Origin: an uncultured Alistipes sp.
Lineage (GTDB): Bacteria; Bacteroidota; Bacteroidia; Bacteroidales; Rikenellaceae
Assembly: GCA_944322005.1 (NCBI GenBank)
Contig: CALUNL010000003.1
Coordinates: 248,001 to 312,000, forward strand
DNA: 64,000 bases
Reading direction: 5' to 3'
The translations under genes and the position numbers were made by a program. Under the pieces are notes generated by a model. That model did no database searches. It was not told where the DNA came from and saw nothing but the letters and a program-made list of their open reading frames with translations. Shown here piece by piece: positions 14,665 to 24,543 of this stretch. The stretch's first letter is position 1, and each line of letters begins with the position of its first letter.

Positions 14665-17394
14665 ATGGTAAAAGTAAAACGTGTCTACACCTTCGGTAAC
14701 AAGGAGGCCGAAGGAAACGGCAAAATGAGAGAGTTGCTCGGCGGAAAGGGTGCCAACCTCGCCGAGATGAACCTTATCGGAATTCCGGTTCCTCCGGGCT
14801 TCACCATCACCACGGAAGTTTGCGCCGAGTACTACAAGCACGGACGCGAGGCAATCATCGAGATGCTGCGTCCGGAGGTGGAGAGCGCAATCAAGAATAT
14901 CGAGAAACTCACCGGAATGAAGTTCGGCGACAACCAGATGCCGCTGCTGGTATCGGTTCGTTCGGGCGCACGCGCCTCGATGCCGGGCATGATGGACACC
15001 ATCCTCAACCTCGGTATGAACGACACCGCCGTGGAGGCAGTCGCAAAGCGCACGGGCAACCCGCGCTTCGCATGGGACTCCTACCGCCGTTTCGTGCAGA
15101 TGTACGGCGACGTGGTGCTCGGCATGAAGCCGGTATCGAAGGAGGACCACGACCCGTTCGAGGAGCTCATCGACGCACAGAAGGCAAAACGCGGCGTGAA
15201 GCTCGACACGGAGCTCTCGACCGAAGACCTCAAGGAGCTCGTTTCGGCATTCAAGAAGGCCGTAAAGAAGCGCACCGGAAGCGAATTCCCGACGAATCCT
15301 TGGGACCAGCTATGGGGTGCAATCTGCGCCGTGTTCGGTTCGTGGATGAACGAGCGCGCGATACTCTACCGCAAGCTCAACAACATCCCGTCCGACTGGG
15401 GCACCGCCGTATCGGTACAGGCCATGGTATTCGGAAACATGGGAGACAACTCCGCAACCGGCGTGGCATTCTCGCGTGACGCCGCAACCGGAGAGAACAT
15501 ATTCAACGGCGAGTACCTCGTAAACGCACAGGGAGAGGATGTGGTTGCCGGAATCCGCACCCCGCAGCAGATTACCATCGAGGGTTCGAAGCGCTGGGCA
15601 AAGGCGCAGAACATCTCCGAGGAGGTGCGCAAGGAGAAATACCCTTCGCTCGAGGAGGTTATGCCTGACGTATACAAGGAGCTCAACGAGATACAGCACC
15701 ACCTGGAGCAGTACTTCACCGACATGCAGGACATCGAGTTCACGATTCAGGACGGAAAGCTCTGGATGCTCCAGTGCCGCAACGGAAAGCGTACCGGCGC
15801 AGCCATGGTGAAGATTGCCATGGACATGCTCCGCGAGGGTCTGATCGACGAGAAGACCGCCGTACTGCGCTGCGAGCCGGCGAAGCTCGACGAGCTGCTT
15901 CACCCGATATTCGACAAGGATGCGATAAAGACCGCAAAGGTCATCGTAAAGGGTCTGCCGGCATCCCCGGGTGCCGCAACCGGTCCGGTAGTGTTCTTCG
16001 CCGACGATGCAGAGAAGCTCCTGGCAAAGACCGGACAGAAGGCCATCCTGGTACGTATAGAGACCTCCCCTGAGGACCTCAAGGGTATGCTCGACGCTGC
16101 CGGTATCCTCACCGCTCGCGGAGGTATGACTTCGCACGCAGCCGTCGTAGCCCGCGGTATGGGCAAGTGCTGCGTATCCGGTGCGGGTGAGCTCGACATA
16201 GACTACAAGGCCCGCACCATCAAGGTAAACGGATACACTATAAAGGAGGGCGACTGGATCTCGCTCAACGGCTCCACCGGAGAGGTATATCTCGGACAGG
16301 TGGCAACCCGCGAGGCCAATCTCGACGGAGATTTCGGAAAGCTGATGGATCTCGCATCCAAGTACTCGGTACTCAAGGTGCGTGCCAACGCCGACACTCC
16401 ACGCGATGCACAGCAGGCATTCGCATTCGGCGCCGAGGGTATCGGTCTCTGCCGTACGGAGCACATGTTCTTCGAGGGCGACCGCATCAAGGCGTTCCGC
16501 GAGATGATTCTGGCCGATGACGAGGCAGGACGCCGCGTGGCCCTGGCCAAGCTGCTCCCGATACAGCGCAGCGACTTCGAGGGCCTGTTCCGTGTGATGA
16601 AGGGATACCCTGTAATCGTACGTCTGCTCGACCCGCCGTTGCACGAGTTCGTTCCGCACACCGAGAAGGAACAGCGCGAAATGGCAGAGGAGATGGGCAT
16701 TCCGTTCGAGAAGGTCGTTGCGAAGGTCGAGTCGCTGCGAGAGCAGAATCCTATGCTCGGACACCGCGGCTGCCGTCTGGGCAACACCTATCCGGAAATC
16801 ACCGAGATGCAGGCACGTGCAATCATCGAGGCTGCAATGAACGTCAAGGCTTCCGGAACGCCTGTAAAGGTCGAAATAATGGTTCCGCTGGTTGGAAACC
16901 ACAAGGAGCTCCGCTACCAGAAGAACATCATCGACAAGACAGCAAACGAGGTATTCTCCGAGCGCAACGACAAGATCGACTACCTTGTAGGTACGATGAT
17001 CGAGGTTCCGCGTGCGGCTGTCACCGCAAACCAGATTGCAGAGGTTGCCGAGTTCTTCTCGTTCGGAACCAACGACCTTACGCAGATGACACTCGGATTC
17101 TCGCGCGACGACATCGCCAAGTTCCTCCCGACATACCTCGAGAAGAACATCCTGAAGAACGATCCGTTCAAGATCCTCGACCGCAACGGTGTTGGACAGC
17201 TCATCCGCGAGGCCGTATTCAAGGGACGTTCGACCCGTCAGGAGCTCAAGTGCGGAATCTGCGGCGAGCACGGCGGCGAGCCTTCGTCGGTAGAGTTCTG
17301 CCACTACGCAGGCCTGAACTACGTAAGCTGCTCGCCATACCGCGTGCCAATCGCGCGTCTGGCTGCCGCTCACGCTGCACTCAACGAGAAATAG
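14665..17394 (+). CDS. ppdK: Pyruvate, phosphate dikinase
   Basis: The 909-residue enzyme interconverts pyruvate, ATP and phosphate with phosphoenolpyruvate, AMP and pyrophosphate, linking glycolysis and gluconeogenesis. The N-terminal nucleotide-binding domain (1 to about 350, [14 protein letters not shown]), the swivelling phosphohistidine domain with catalytic His491 ([15 protein letters not shown]) and the C-terminal TIM-barrel with catalytic Cys889 (NYVSCSPYR) are all complete. Codon choice is strongly biased, consistent with high expression. The beta-barrel gene follows at 17402 with a 7-base gap. A 743-residue antisense frame over this gene is a shadow. Confidence 0.98.
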   Translation: MVKVKRVYTFGNKEAEGNGKMRELLGGKGANLAEMNLIGIPVPPGFTITTEVCAEYYKHGREAIIEMLRPEVESAIKNIEKLTGMKFGDNQMPLLVSVRSGARASMPGMMDTILNLGMNDTAVEAVAKRTGNPRFAWDSYRRFVQMYGDVVLGMKPVSKEDHDPFEELIDAQKAKRGVKLDTELSTEDLKELVSAFKKAVKKRTGSEFPTNPWDQLWGAICAVFGSWMNERAILYRKLNNIPSDWGTAVSVQAMVFGNMGDNSATGVAFSRDAATGENIFNGEYLVNAQGEDVVAGIRTPQQITIEGSKRWAKAQNISEEVRKEKYPSLEEVMPDVYKELNEIQHHLEQYFTDMQDIEFTIQDGKLWMLQCRNGKRTGAAMVKIAMDMLREGLIDEKTAVLRCEPAKLDELLHPIFDKDAIKTAKVIVKGLPASPGAATGPVVFFADDAEKLLAKTGQKAILVRIETSPEDLKGMLDAAGILTARGGMTSHAAVVARGMGKCCVSGAGELDIDYKARTIKVNGYTIKEGDWISLNGSTGEVYLGQVATREANLDGDFGKLMDLASKYSVLKVRANADTPRDAQQAFAFGAEGIGLCRTEHMFFEGDRIKAFREMILADDEAGRRVALAKLLPIQRSDFEGLFRVMKGYPVIVRLLDPPLHEFVPHTEKEQREMAEEMGIPFEKVVAKVESLREQNPMLGHRGCRLGNTYPEITEMQARAIIEAAMNVKASGTPVKVEIMVPLVGNHKELRYQKNIIDKTANEVFSERNDKIDYLVGTMIEVPRAAVTANQIAEVAEFFSFGTNDLTQMTLGFSRDDIAKFLPTYLEKNILKNDPFKILDRNGVGQLIREAVFKGRSTRQELKCGICGEHGGEPSSVEFCHYAGLNYVSCSPYRVPIARLAAAHAALNEK

Positions 17395-17401
17395 CGGTGT
17401 C

Positions 17402-17884
17402 ATGAAGAAATCTGCGCTGATATTCGCAACAGCCCTTACCCTGTTCCTGGCGGCCGTCTCAACGGCGACCGCACAGGAGAAGGGCAATTTCGGTCTCGGC
17501 GTACGAAATTCTCTGTACACCCATACCGGACACGGCGCCAAATACGGAGTGGGGCTCTTCTTCCGCTACAACCCGTTCGACGGGATGCGCATTGAGCCTT
17601 CAATAATGTATGTATGCGGCAAAAACTGCTCAATTGACCTGGCGGTAAACGTCGAATATATGTTCGGAATTAATAAAACCATGTGGATATACCCGATAGT
17701 GGGCTTCGGAGTGAACGAAATAAACCGCTGGTCGGCAAGTTTCAACTTCGGAGTCGGATACGACTGGGCCATGACACGGCACTGGATTCTGTCGGGAAAT
17801 GTCAAATACATGGTACAGACAGCCGATCACAGATATCTGAAAAATCCGATAACCCCAAGCATAGGGGTGTCATACAGATTCTGA
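17402..17884 (+). CDS. Small exported beta-barrel-like protein
   Basis: The 160-residue protein has a signal peptide (MKKSALIFATALTLFLAAVSTATAQ, cleaved about residue 25). Alternating hydrophobic strands rich in Gly and aromatic residues follow, and the chain ends in SYRF, a C-terminal Phe typical of outer-membrane beta-barrels. About 8 strands would fit. It begins 7 bases after ppdK, yet a functional link is unlikely. It ends before a strong terminator. A porin-like or structural role cannot be specified. Confidence 0.8.
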   Translation: MKKSALIFATALTLFLAAVSTATAQEKGNFGLGVRNSLYTHTGHGAKYGVGLFFRYNPFDGMRIEPSIMYVCGKNCSIDLAVNVEYMFGINKTMWIYPIVGFGVNEINRWSASFNFGVGYDWAMTRHWILSGNVKYMVQTADHRYLKNPITPSIGVSYRF

Positions 17885-17913
17885 CGGCTTACTGCGTAAA
17901 ACAGTATGATAAT

Positions 17914-17937
17914 GAGCGGGGGAAATATCCCCCGCTC
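17914..17937 (+). terminator. Intrinsic terminator after the beta-barrel gene
   Basis: GAGCGGGGG pairs with CCCCCGCTC around AAATAT and is followed by ATATTTATAAT. It lies about 30 bases after the stop codon. Confidence 0.8.
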
Positions 17938-18026
17938 ATATTTATAATATGCCATATAATCTGATTCTTACGCGTGGAAAAGTCCGAATACGATAGAAAA
18001 TAAACAATACTTTTTCGACATTTTTA

Positions 18027-18057
18027 TTTGATTATATCATGTTATTTTGTACTTTTG
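18027..18057 (+). promoter_or_regulatory. Promoter of the 18.1-kb envelope protein gene
   Basis: TTTG (18027-18030), 19 bases and TACTTTTG (18050-18057) match the consensus. The predicted start near 18063 rules out the upstream ATG at 18061 and supports 18088. Confidence 0.8.
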
Positions 18058-18087
18058 AGAATGGAAAACCCTATAAAAACGGATATC

Positions 18088-18651
18088 ATGAGAAAATTAA
18101 TCCTTTCATTGGCCGCTGTCTTTTGTGTATTGACAGTATCGGCTCAGACGGAAAAGTGGTCCGTAGGAGGACGCATTGGTTCAGGCCTCGAGGCCGTAGG
18201 ACAATATCACCTCGGCACCGTAGCAGGCAAACCGTTCTATATCGAGGGACGTTTCGGTATGTCCTGGACCGACAAAGTTACGCGTACGTACAACGACCCA
18301 ATCCTCGGCAGCTACAGACTCACCGGAAATGCCAACGCCGCCGGACTTACCGCCAACTTCACCGTATTGGCAGCATGGCGCTGCTTCGAGTTCGGACAGC
18401 TTGATGCAGGCGGATTCTTCTCCGATTTCGGATGCGGTATCAATGTCGGAGGCGCCGAGAACTTCGCATATGTAGGAGTCAGCGGTCTTGCCCGTGTAGG
18501 ATTCAAATTCAGCAGCGTACCGGTAGCATTGTCGTTCGACTGGACCCCGACATTCGGTCCTGACATCATCTACGGACAGGGTATCAGCGATGCCGGTTTC
18601 CACGCATACGGACTTGCCAACCTCGGCATCACCTGCACATACTCCTTCTAG
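18088..18651 (+). CDS. Exported beta-barrel-like protein
   Basis: The 187-residue protein carries a signal peptide (MRKLILSLAAVFCVLTVSAQ, cleaved after residue 19-20). It then has repeated beta-strand patterns rich in Gly, Phe and Tyr, ending CTYSF with a C-terminal Phe, as in outer-membrane barrels. It has its own promoter and terminator, so it is a single-gene unit. Similarity to the preceding 17.4-kb protein is limited to fold-level features. No specific function is recognised. Confidence 0.8.
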   Translation: MRKLILSLAAVFCVLTVSAQTEKWSVGGRIGSGLEAVGQYHLGTVAGKPFYIEGRFGMSWTDKVTRTYNDPILGSYRLTGNANAAGLTANFTVLAAWRCFEFGQLDAGGFFSDFGCGINVGGAENFAYVGVSGLARVGFKFSSVPVALSFDWTPTFGPDIIYGQGISDAGFHAYGLANLGITCTYSF

Positions 18652-18676
18652 GGACGAAGGGATACAAAACCATAAA

Positions 18677-18713
18677 CATGAAACGGGGAGCCTAAGAAGC
18701 TCCCCGTTTCATG
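18677..18713. terminator. Bidirectional terminator
   Basis: CATGAAACGGGGAGC pairs with GCTCCCCGTTTCATG, a 15-bp stem with a 7-base loop, between the plus-strand barrel gene and convergent def. Confidence 0.85.
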
Positions 18714-18730
18714 TTTTCCCCCATCCGGAA

Positions 18731-19279
18731 CTATCTCTTCACCTTGTAGCCGCACGAAAAACGTCCCTTGACAAGGTTCATTATCTTGCCGCGAAGGAGG
18801 TTGCGGCGCAGCGGCGAAAGGTGGTCCGTAAAGACCTCGCCCTCGAGATGGTCATACTCATGCTGTATAACACGCGCCGGAAGCCCGTCGAACTCCTCGT
18901 CGTGCGGCTCGAAATTTTCGTCGAGATAACGCATCTTCACCCTCACCGGACGCCGTACGTTCTCGTGTATGCCCGGCAGCGACAGACAGCCCTCCTCGAA
19001 GAGCGACGTCTCCTCCGAGTGCTCGTATATCTCCGGATTGACGAAGACACGGCGGTATTCGGCCAGTTCCGGATTCTCGTCGCCCCACGGCGTGCAGTCC
19101 ACGACGAAGAGACGGATGTTCTTGCCTATCTGCGGTGCGGCAAGTCCCACGCCGCTCGCCTCTTCGAGTGTGAGGAACATGTCCTCGACAAGTTTCTTGA
19201 AATCGGGGTACGAGGAGTCGATGTCCACCGACCTGTTCCTCAATACCTGTGAACCGTAAATTACTATCGGATATATCAT
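18731..19279 (-). CDS. def: Peptide deformylase
   Basis: Def removes the formyl group from new proteins. The 182-residue protein has all three motifs: GVGLAAPQIG, EEGCLSLPG (metal-binding Cys) and QHEYDHLEG (HExxH with two metal-binding His). I chose ATG 19279 (MIYPIVIYG), the family start; the frame extends to 19321 but adds only a basic stretch. It is the last gene of a probable minus-strand transcript WG/Sel1 gene, ruvX, def, with 78 bases between ruvX and def. Confidence 0.97.
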   Translation of the reverse strand: MIYPIVIYGSQVLRNRSVDIDSSYPDFKKLVEDMFLTLEEASGVGLAAPQIGKNIRLFVVDCTPWGDENPELAEYRRVFVNPEIYEHSEETSLFEEGCLSLPGIHENVRRPVRVKMRYLDENFEPHDEEFDGLPARVIQHEYDHLEGEVFTDHLSPLRRNLLRGKIMNLVKGRFSCGYKVKR

Positions 19280-19357
19280 AATCAACAAATTATAATTTTT
19301 CTCCCTTCCGGCACGGCGCATGCCGAGCCATTAATTCCAACGGCACATTCCGTGCTA

Positions 19358-19771
19358 TTATTGCAGCGACTCCATATATGATTGCAGTATAATCGTGGCC
19401 GCAACCTTGTCTACGAGTGCTTTGTCGCGTCGGGCCATGCGCCCTATGCCGCTTTCGCGGATGGTGCGCTGTGCCATTACCGACGTAAACCGTTCGTCAT
19501 ATAACACCACCCTCTTGTCCGGATATGCCGACCGCAAACGGCCTGCGAGCGGCTCGATGTAGCGCATTGTCTCCGACGGCGAACCGTCCATGCGCGAAGG
19601 TTTCCCCAGGACAATCGTCTCGACATCGTTCTCCGCGACATATTTTGCGATATAACGCTCCAACTCGTGCGTCGGAACCGTAGCCAAAGCCCCGGCAATC
19701 ATCTTCAGCGGGTCGCTCACGGCCAGTCCCGTACGCTTCGTTCCGTAATCTATGGCAAGTATGCGTCCCAT
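19358..19771 (-). CDS. ruvX: Putative Holliday junction resolvase / pre-16S rRNA nuclease YqgF
   Basis: The 137-residue RNase H-like protein has the family motifs: AIDYGTKRTGLAVSD at the N-terminus with the first catalytic Asp, VLGKPSRMDG, YDERFTS, and the C-terminal DKVAATIILQ with the last Asp. In E. coli this protein acts in 16S rRNA 5'-end maturation. A recombination role was proposed earlier. The start is 1 base after the stop of the WG/Sel1 gene, so the two are translationally close. Confidence 0.96.
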   Translation of the reverse strand: MGRILAIDYGTKRTGLAVSDPLKMIAGALATVPTHELERYIAKYVAENDVETIVLGKPSRMDGSPSETMRYIEPLAGRLRSAYPDKRVVLYDERFTSVMAQRTIRESGIGRMARRDKALVDKVAATIILQSYMESLQ

Positions 19772-19772
19772 A

Positions 19773-22355
19773 TTACCTATACCTCTCCGCGATAATCACA
19801 AGGCCTTCGACAGCCACACCTTTCAGCCCTAAATCCTCGCCCGTGGCAACTGCAAGATCATACCACTTGCGGGCCAGCACCGCATCCTGCTTCACGCCAT
19901 AGCCCCCTGTGGCATAAAACCGCGCAAGTTCCAGCATTGCCTTGCTGCTACCGGCATCGGCGGCCTTATGGAACCACTCATAGGCTCTGTCGTAGTTGCC
20001 CTTGTCGTCCTCCCCCATATTGTCGCAGCACATACCGGCATAATACATGGACTTGACATCTCCCTTTTCATCGGCACACATCTCGAACCAGTGCCGTGCC
20101 GTAGGATAGTCCTTATCTTTGTAGTAATAGACTCCTGCATTGAACATGCCCTCCTTCGACCCGAGCATGGCAGCCGCAACGGTATATCGCTTGGCCTTCG
20201 GGATGTCGGTCCCGACCTCGTCGCAAATGTTCTCGGAATAGTACCGCCCCATTGAGACCATCGCTACGGGATGGCCCTGTTCGCATGCGGAACGGAACCA
20301 GTATGTCGCTACCTTATGTTCATCCATATACTCGTATCCCTCGGCAAGGGCGCATTTGGCGTCGGCCAGATTCTGTTCCGCCGCCGCCCTGAAATATTCG
20401 AGAGCCTTCGGAAGGTTGCGCTTCACGACATTACCGTCGAGATAAAAGGCTCCGACAATATTCTGCGAATAGCACTCGCCGGCATCGGCCGCAATCTTGA
20501 ACCAACGGAACGCCTCCGCATGGTTGTCCGCCCGAAGGTACTCCTGCCCGACACGGCTGAATGCATGCACGAAGCCGGTATCCTCGGCCAGACGCTTTAG
20601 CCAGTATATCTTTTGCAAACGGTCGGTAAATCCGGGATACCCGCGGTCGAACATCTCTATGATGTTTATTACGGCATCCGTATATCCCATGTCAGCGGCC
20701 CTTTTGAGGTAGAGGTATGCATTGCGGTAGTCGCCGCGGTCCATGCAGTCGAGCCCACTGTTGTATGCATTCGCAAGTTCGGCGGTTACCCTAACGTTCT
20801 TCTTACGGAGTTCGAACTGTTTCTGCGCTGATTCATACTCCTTTTCCTGCTTCGCTATACGCTCGTTGCATTGGCCTGCAGCCTTGCGGTCTCCGGCCCG
20901 GAGATAGAACTCGCGGGCAACCATGCAACTGCCCATATCCCCGAGCGAATAGTAGCAATCGCCCAGACGTGAGAGTATTCTCTTCGAAGATGGGTAGCGG
21001 GACATAACCCTCGTGAACTCCTCTATCGCACGGTCGCAATCACGCTGTGTACCGCGGCCGTATAGATAGCAATCACCAAGGACATCGGCATTGTCGTGGT
21101 TTCCGCTCTCTTTTGCCTTCGAAAGTAATGCGAATATCGTTGCATATGGAGGATTGGGGATAAAACTGCGATTGTTCAGGATGGATGCCATGGCCGATTG
21201 AGAATCGGCGTTGCCGAGCCATGCGGCACGGTTATGCCAATATGCAGCGGAGGCTATGTCGGCGAATCCGAGTGCCTTTTCGTTGTATTGCCTGCCCAGT
21301 TCGACACTGTCGGCATGCGAAAGTGCACTCTTGCGAACCTCCTGCTCGAGCTTCGTCGCCAATATTTCATTGGCCTTTTCAAGCGAGTTCTTCACCGACT
21401 GATAAGCTCCGGAATCGACCTTTTTGCTCACAATACGGTTGCACTTCTTCTCAGAAACCTTGTCGGCACTCTTCTGCTTTATCGGCACAATCACATCGCC
21501 GTTCATGTCGATCGCTCCGAAACGTCCGTTCTCGCTTACGATAAAATAGCATCCGCCATAGACCGACTTATACTCCATGGAATCGTAGCGCGCCTTGATG
21601 AGAAATCTGAACGCACGGTCCACAACACCCCACTTGCCGTTCATATTCACAATTGCAAGACCATTATACCAGTTCCCGATGTATGTTAATGCAGGCTTCA
21701 CCACAAACTTTCCGTTGCGGCCTATTATACCCCATTTACCGTCGGACCTCACAGACATGAACATGGTCGAAGGCCTCTTAATGTCAGCATATTCGTATCC
21801 AGATGCATCGCTGCATGAAAAATCGGTAACGAATATCGGTTCGGAAGTCGGTGCTATGCACGAAAGCTTTCCATTAGAAAGAGCAAGCATGGGTTTACCT
21901 CCAAATGTTGTTTTGGTCAAGAATCTGTCGTACACCGGAGGTAAGACGAACTCACCGTGCTTGTTTACGGCACCCCACAGTCCGTCCTTATCGGCTTTGG
22001 CCGCAATAAGAGGATTCTCCTCAAACTCCATGCGGGTCAAATCCTCGGCAGCAAGCTCGGCAAGCTGTGGTTTCAGAACGAATCTCCCCCGACTGTCGAT
22101 AATGCCCCACTTGCCATCCGCCTTTACAGCCGCATAACCGTCTTCATAGATGACTCTGGCGCAGTCTTCGAACATCGGAGCTATTTTCCAGTTGGAGGAA
22201 GATTTCTTGCTCCACTCCGAGAGTTCCATGTAACCGTATTTCCCGTTTGTGGATTTGGTCCTGATCCAGAAAGATGCAGCCGACACCCGGCCGGCAGCCA
22301 TGACGGCTGTCATAACGAGCAATGCCAACACTATTCGTCTCATCATAGCATACAA
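19773..22355 (-). CDS. Exported WG-repeat and Sel1-repeat protein
   Basis: The 860-residue protein has a signal peptide (about 1-26). A first part (about 30-310) has at least five WG repeats (WGIIDSRGRF, WGAVNKHGEF, WGIIGRNGKF, WGVVDRAFRF, FGAIDMNGDV). A long second part (about 350-850) has Sel1/TPR-like helical repeats (for example AYLYLKRAADMGYTDA, FRWFKIAADAGE, YEWFHKAADAGSSKAM). Both repeat types bind proteins or form scaffolds. An envelope scaffold role is inferred from the signal peptide. It leads a short operon with ruvX and def. ATG codons at 22355, 22346 and 22343 could each be the start. Confidence 0.85.
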   Translation of the reverse strand: MYAMMRRIVLALLVMTAVMAAGRVSAASFWIRTKSTNGKYGYMELSEWSKKSSSNWKIAPMFEDCARVIYEDGYAAVKADGKWGIIDSRGRFVLKPQLAELAAEDLTRMEFEENPLIAAKADKDGLWGAVNKHGEFVLPPVYDRFLTKTTFGGKPMLALSNGKLSCIAPTSEPIFVTDFSCSDASGYEYADIKRPSTMFMSVRSDGKWGIIGRNGKFVVKPALTYIGNWYNGLAIVNMNGKWGVVDRAFRFLIKARYDSMEYKSVYGGCYFIVSENGRFGAIDMNGDVIVPIKQKSADKVSEKKCNRIVSKKVDSGAYQSVKNSLEKANEILATKLEQEVRKSALSHADSVELGRQYNEKALGFADIASAAYWHNRAAWLGNADSQSAMASILNNRSFIPNPPYATIFALLSKAKESGNHDNADVLGDCYLYGRGTQRDCDRAIEEFTRVMSRYPSSKRILSRLGDCYYSLGDMGSCMVAREFYLRAGDRKAAGQCNERIAKQEKEYESAQKQFELRKKNVRVTAELANAYNSGLDCMDRGDYRNAYLYLKRAADMGYTDAVINIIEMFDRGYPGFTDRLQKIYWLKRLAEDTGFVHAFSRVGQEYLRADNHAEAFRWFKIAADAGECYSQNIVGAFYLDGNVVKRNLPKALEYFRAAAEQNLADAKCALAEGYEYMDEHKVATYWFRSACEQGHPVAMVSMGRYYSENICDEVGTDIPKAKRYTVAAAMLGSKEGMFNAGVYYYKDKDYPTARHWFEMCADEKGDVKSMYYAGMCCDNMGEDDKGNYDRAYEWFHKAADAGSSKAMLELARFYATGGYGVKQDAVLARKWYDLAVATGEDLGLKGVAVEGLVIIAERYR

Positions 22356-22374
22356 TCGGTTCGTTCAACTATGA

Positions 22375-22409
22375 TGACGGAGCATACTTTTAACACATAC
22401 GCTCCGTCA
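22375..22409 (-). terminator. Hairpin after glyS
   Basis: TGACGGAGC (22375-22383) pairs with GCTCCGTCA (22401-22409), with ATAC steps inside the 17-base loop. It lies between glyS and the WG/Sel1 gene. No T-run follows on the minus strand, so it is only a possible terminator. Confidence 0.4.
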
Positions 22410-22468
22410 CCTCAAATCATATAATATCTGCCCATACGCTGCAGCCTCAGATGGCCGCATGCTGCGGT

Positions 22469-24013
22469 TTACAGATGCAGCTTCTTGTAGAGCGGACGGA
22501 ACGAAACCGCTTCGCCCACCATATCATGCAACCTGTCCATTCCGACACGCTCCTGCTCCATCGAGTCGCGGTGGCGTACGGTAACCGTACCGTCCTCGAG
22601 CGTCTGATGGTCGACCGTTATGCAGAACGGCGTGCCGATGGCATCCTGACGGCGGTAACGCTTGCCTATGGAGTCCTTCTCGTCGTACGTGACGTTGAAA
22701 TCGTACTTCAGGTCGTCAATAATCTTCTGAGCAACGTCCGGAAGTCCGTCCTTCTTCAGGAGCGGAAGCACGGCCGCCTTAACCGGAGCAAGGCATGCCG
22801 GGATGCGGAGCACCACGCGCTCCTCGCCGTTGTCAAGCTTCTCCTCGCAATAGGCTGCAGACATAACCTGCAGGAACATACGGTCCACACCTATCGAGGT
22901 CTCGACAACATACGGCACATAGCTCTTGCCGGTCTCCGGATCGAAATACTGTATCTTCTTGCCCGAGTACTCCTGATGGCGGCTCAAATCGAAATCGGTG
23001 CGCGAGTGGATACCCTCGACCTCCTTGAATCCGAACGGAAAGTTGTACTCGATATCGGTTGCGGCATTGGCATAGTGCGCAAGTTTCTCATGGTCGTGGA
23101 AGCGGTAGTTGTCATCGCCGAAACCGAGGGCGCGATGCCATGCCATACGGGTGTTGCGCCACTCGTTCCACCACTTCATCTCGGTGCCCGGCTGCACGAA
23201 GAACTGCATCTCCATCTGCTCGAACTCACGCATGCGGAAGATGAACTGTCGTGCGACAATCTCGTTGCGGAAGGCCTTGCCGATCTGTGCGATTCCGAAC
23301 GGGAGCTTCATACGGCCCGTCTTCTGCACGTTCAGGAAGTTGACGAATATGCCCTGCGCCGTCTCCGGACGGAGGTATATTGTGTTCGCCCCCTCCGACG
23401 TGGAGCCCATCTGCGTCGAGAACATCAGGTTGAACTGGCGCACGTCGGTCCAGTTGCGTGTTCCGGAGATAGGGCACGCAATCTCGCAATCCAGAATAAT
23501 CTGGCGCAGCTCTGCCAGGTCATTGGCATTCATGGCATCGGCAAAACGCTTGTGGACGGCATCGCGGTGTGCGGCGGTCTCGAGCACGCGCGGCGATGTC
23601 GAACGGTACTGCTGCTCGTCAAACGCCTCGCCAAAACGCTTGCGGGCCTTCTCGACCTCCTTCTCTATCTTCTCGTCCTGCTTTGCCAGCCAGTCCTCGA
23701 TAAGGACATCGGCACGGTAACGCTTCTTCGAATCCTTGTTGTCTATGAGCGGGTCGTTGAAGGCGGCGACATGGCCCGACGCCTCCCATGTGCGCGGGTG
23801 CATGAAGATGGCCGCGTCGATACCGACTATATTCTCGTGGAGCTTAACCATCGAATCCCACCAGTAGCGCTTGATGTTGTTCTTCAACTCGACGCCGTTC
23901 TGGCCGTAATCGTAAACCGCTCCGAGTCCATCGTAAATCTCGCTCGACGGGAATATGAATCCGTACTCCTTGCAGTGAGCAACCAGCTTCTTAAACAGTT
24001 CGTCCTGTGTCAT
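22469..24013 (-). CDS. glyS: Glycyl-tRNA synthetase, single-chain class II type
   Basis: The 514-residue enzyme charges tRNA-Gly. It is the homodimeric eukaryote/archaea-like form, not the alpha2-beta2 form. Evidence is GFIFPSSEIYDGLGAVYDYG at the N-terminus, motif 2 around FRNEIVARQFIFRMREFEQME, motif 3 near VVETSIGVDRMF, and a C-terminal anticodon-binding domain. I chose ATG 24013 (MTQDELFKKL); the frame runs on to 24091 without homology. A TATCTTTG box lies at 24059-24052 on the minus strand, about 40 bases before the start, with no clear -33 partner. Confidence 0.97.
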   Translation of the reverse strand: MTQDELFKKLVAHCKEYGFIFPSSEIYDGLGAVYDYGQNGVELKNNIKRYWWDSMVKLHENIVGIDAAIFMHPRTWEASGHVAAFNDPLIDNKDSKKRYRADVLIEDWLAKQDEKIEKEVEKARKRFGEAFDEQQYRSTSPRVLETAAHRDAVHKRFADAMNANDLAELRQIILDCEIACPISGTRNWTDVRQFNLMFSTQMGSTSEGANTIYLRPETAQGIFVNFLNVQKTGRMKLPFGIAQIGKAFRNEIVARQFIFRMREFEQMEMQFFVQPGTEMKWWNEWRNTRMAWHRALGFGDDNYRFHDHEKLAHYANAATDIEYNFPFGFKEVEGIHSRTDFDLSRHQEYSGKKIQYFDPETGKSYVPYVVETSIGVDRMFLQVMSAAYCEEKLDNGEERVVLRIPACLAPVKAAVLPLLKKDGLPDVAQKIIDDLKYDFNVTYDEKDSIGKRYRRQDAIGTPFCITVDHQTLEDGTVTVRHRDSMEQERVGMDRLHDMVGEAVSFRPLYKKLHL

Positions 24014-24206
24014 GATTGTAGATAATGTTTTCGGTTTTTGTTCTTTGACGACAAAGATAACAAACAATTGGCAGATTTCACTCGCCTGCAAGCGATTTTA
24101 TAGGTTCTAAAAGGGTGTTGCGGAGATTTATCTCCATATTTTTTCGGTTATTACATAACCGAACGCGCAGCAGGAATGATTTCGGAATGAAAAACCCACC
24201 CCAAAA

Positions 24207-24238
24207 TTTGGTTTATATTACAAACTACTTTATATTTG
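24207..24238 (+). promoter_or_regulatory. Promoter of the 24.3-25.5 kb module
   Basis: TTTG (24207-24210), 20 bases and TATATTTG (24231-24238). The first ATG of the open frame (24236) lies inside the -7 box, so translation must start later, at 24296. Confidence 0.75.
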
Positions 24239-24295
24239 CAACAGAGAAAACCTCAAAGCATAAAGTCTGAAGCCGTGAAGAGAGACGAAAAGAAC

Positions 24296-24493
24296 ATGAC
24301 AATCGACGGGCGCGCCGCTGAACGAAGGTCGGCGGTACGCCACACGGCGATATTCGCCGTCGTATGCGCCATGCTTGCAATCCTCAACCTCGCCACGTCG
24401 CCGTATCCGTGGGTTTTATGGGTAATCGGCGGATGGGGATTCGGGTTGGCCATACAATGGGTAAGCTGTATTCTTCCGGAGGATCGCGGGTAA
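24296..24493 (+). CDS. Small two-helix membrane protein (2TM domain)
   Basis: The 65-residue protein has a charged N-terminus (MTIDGRAAERRSAVRH), two close hydrophobic helices (AIFAVVCAMLAILNL and PWVLWVIGGWGFGLAIQWV) and a short tail. This fits the 2TM domain found near regulators in Bacteroidetes. It is the first gene of a three-gene unit with a larger membrane protein and a winged-helix protein. Start choice rests on the promoter position. The function is unknown. Confidence 0.75.
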   Translation: MTIDGRAAERRSAVRHTAIFAVVCAMLAILNLATSPYPWVLWVIGGWGFGLAIQWVSCILPEDRG

Positions 24494-24543
24494 GGCCGTC
24501 CTCTCCATGCCACTTCAAATCCGTCCAAACAAAAAACAAGACC

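Noticed and set aside
15310-17541. A 743-residue minus-strand open frame over ppdK
   Set aside because: Antisense shadow caused by strong codon bias of ppdK; composition is Cys/Val/Leu-rich and unlike any protein family.
22451-24025. A 524-residue plus-strand open frame over glyS
   Set aside because: Antisense shadow of glyS.
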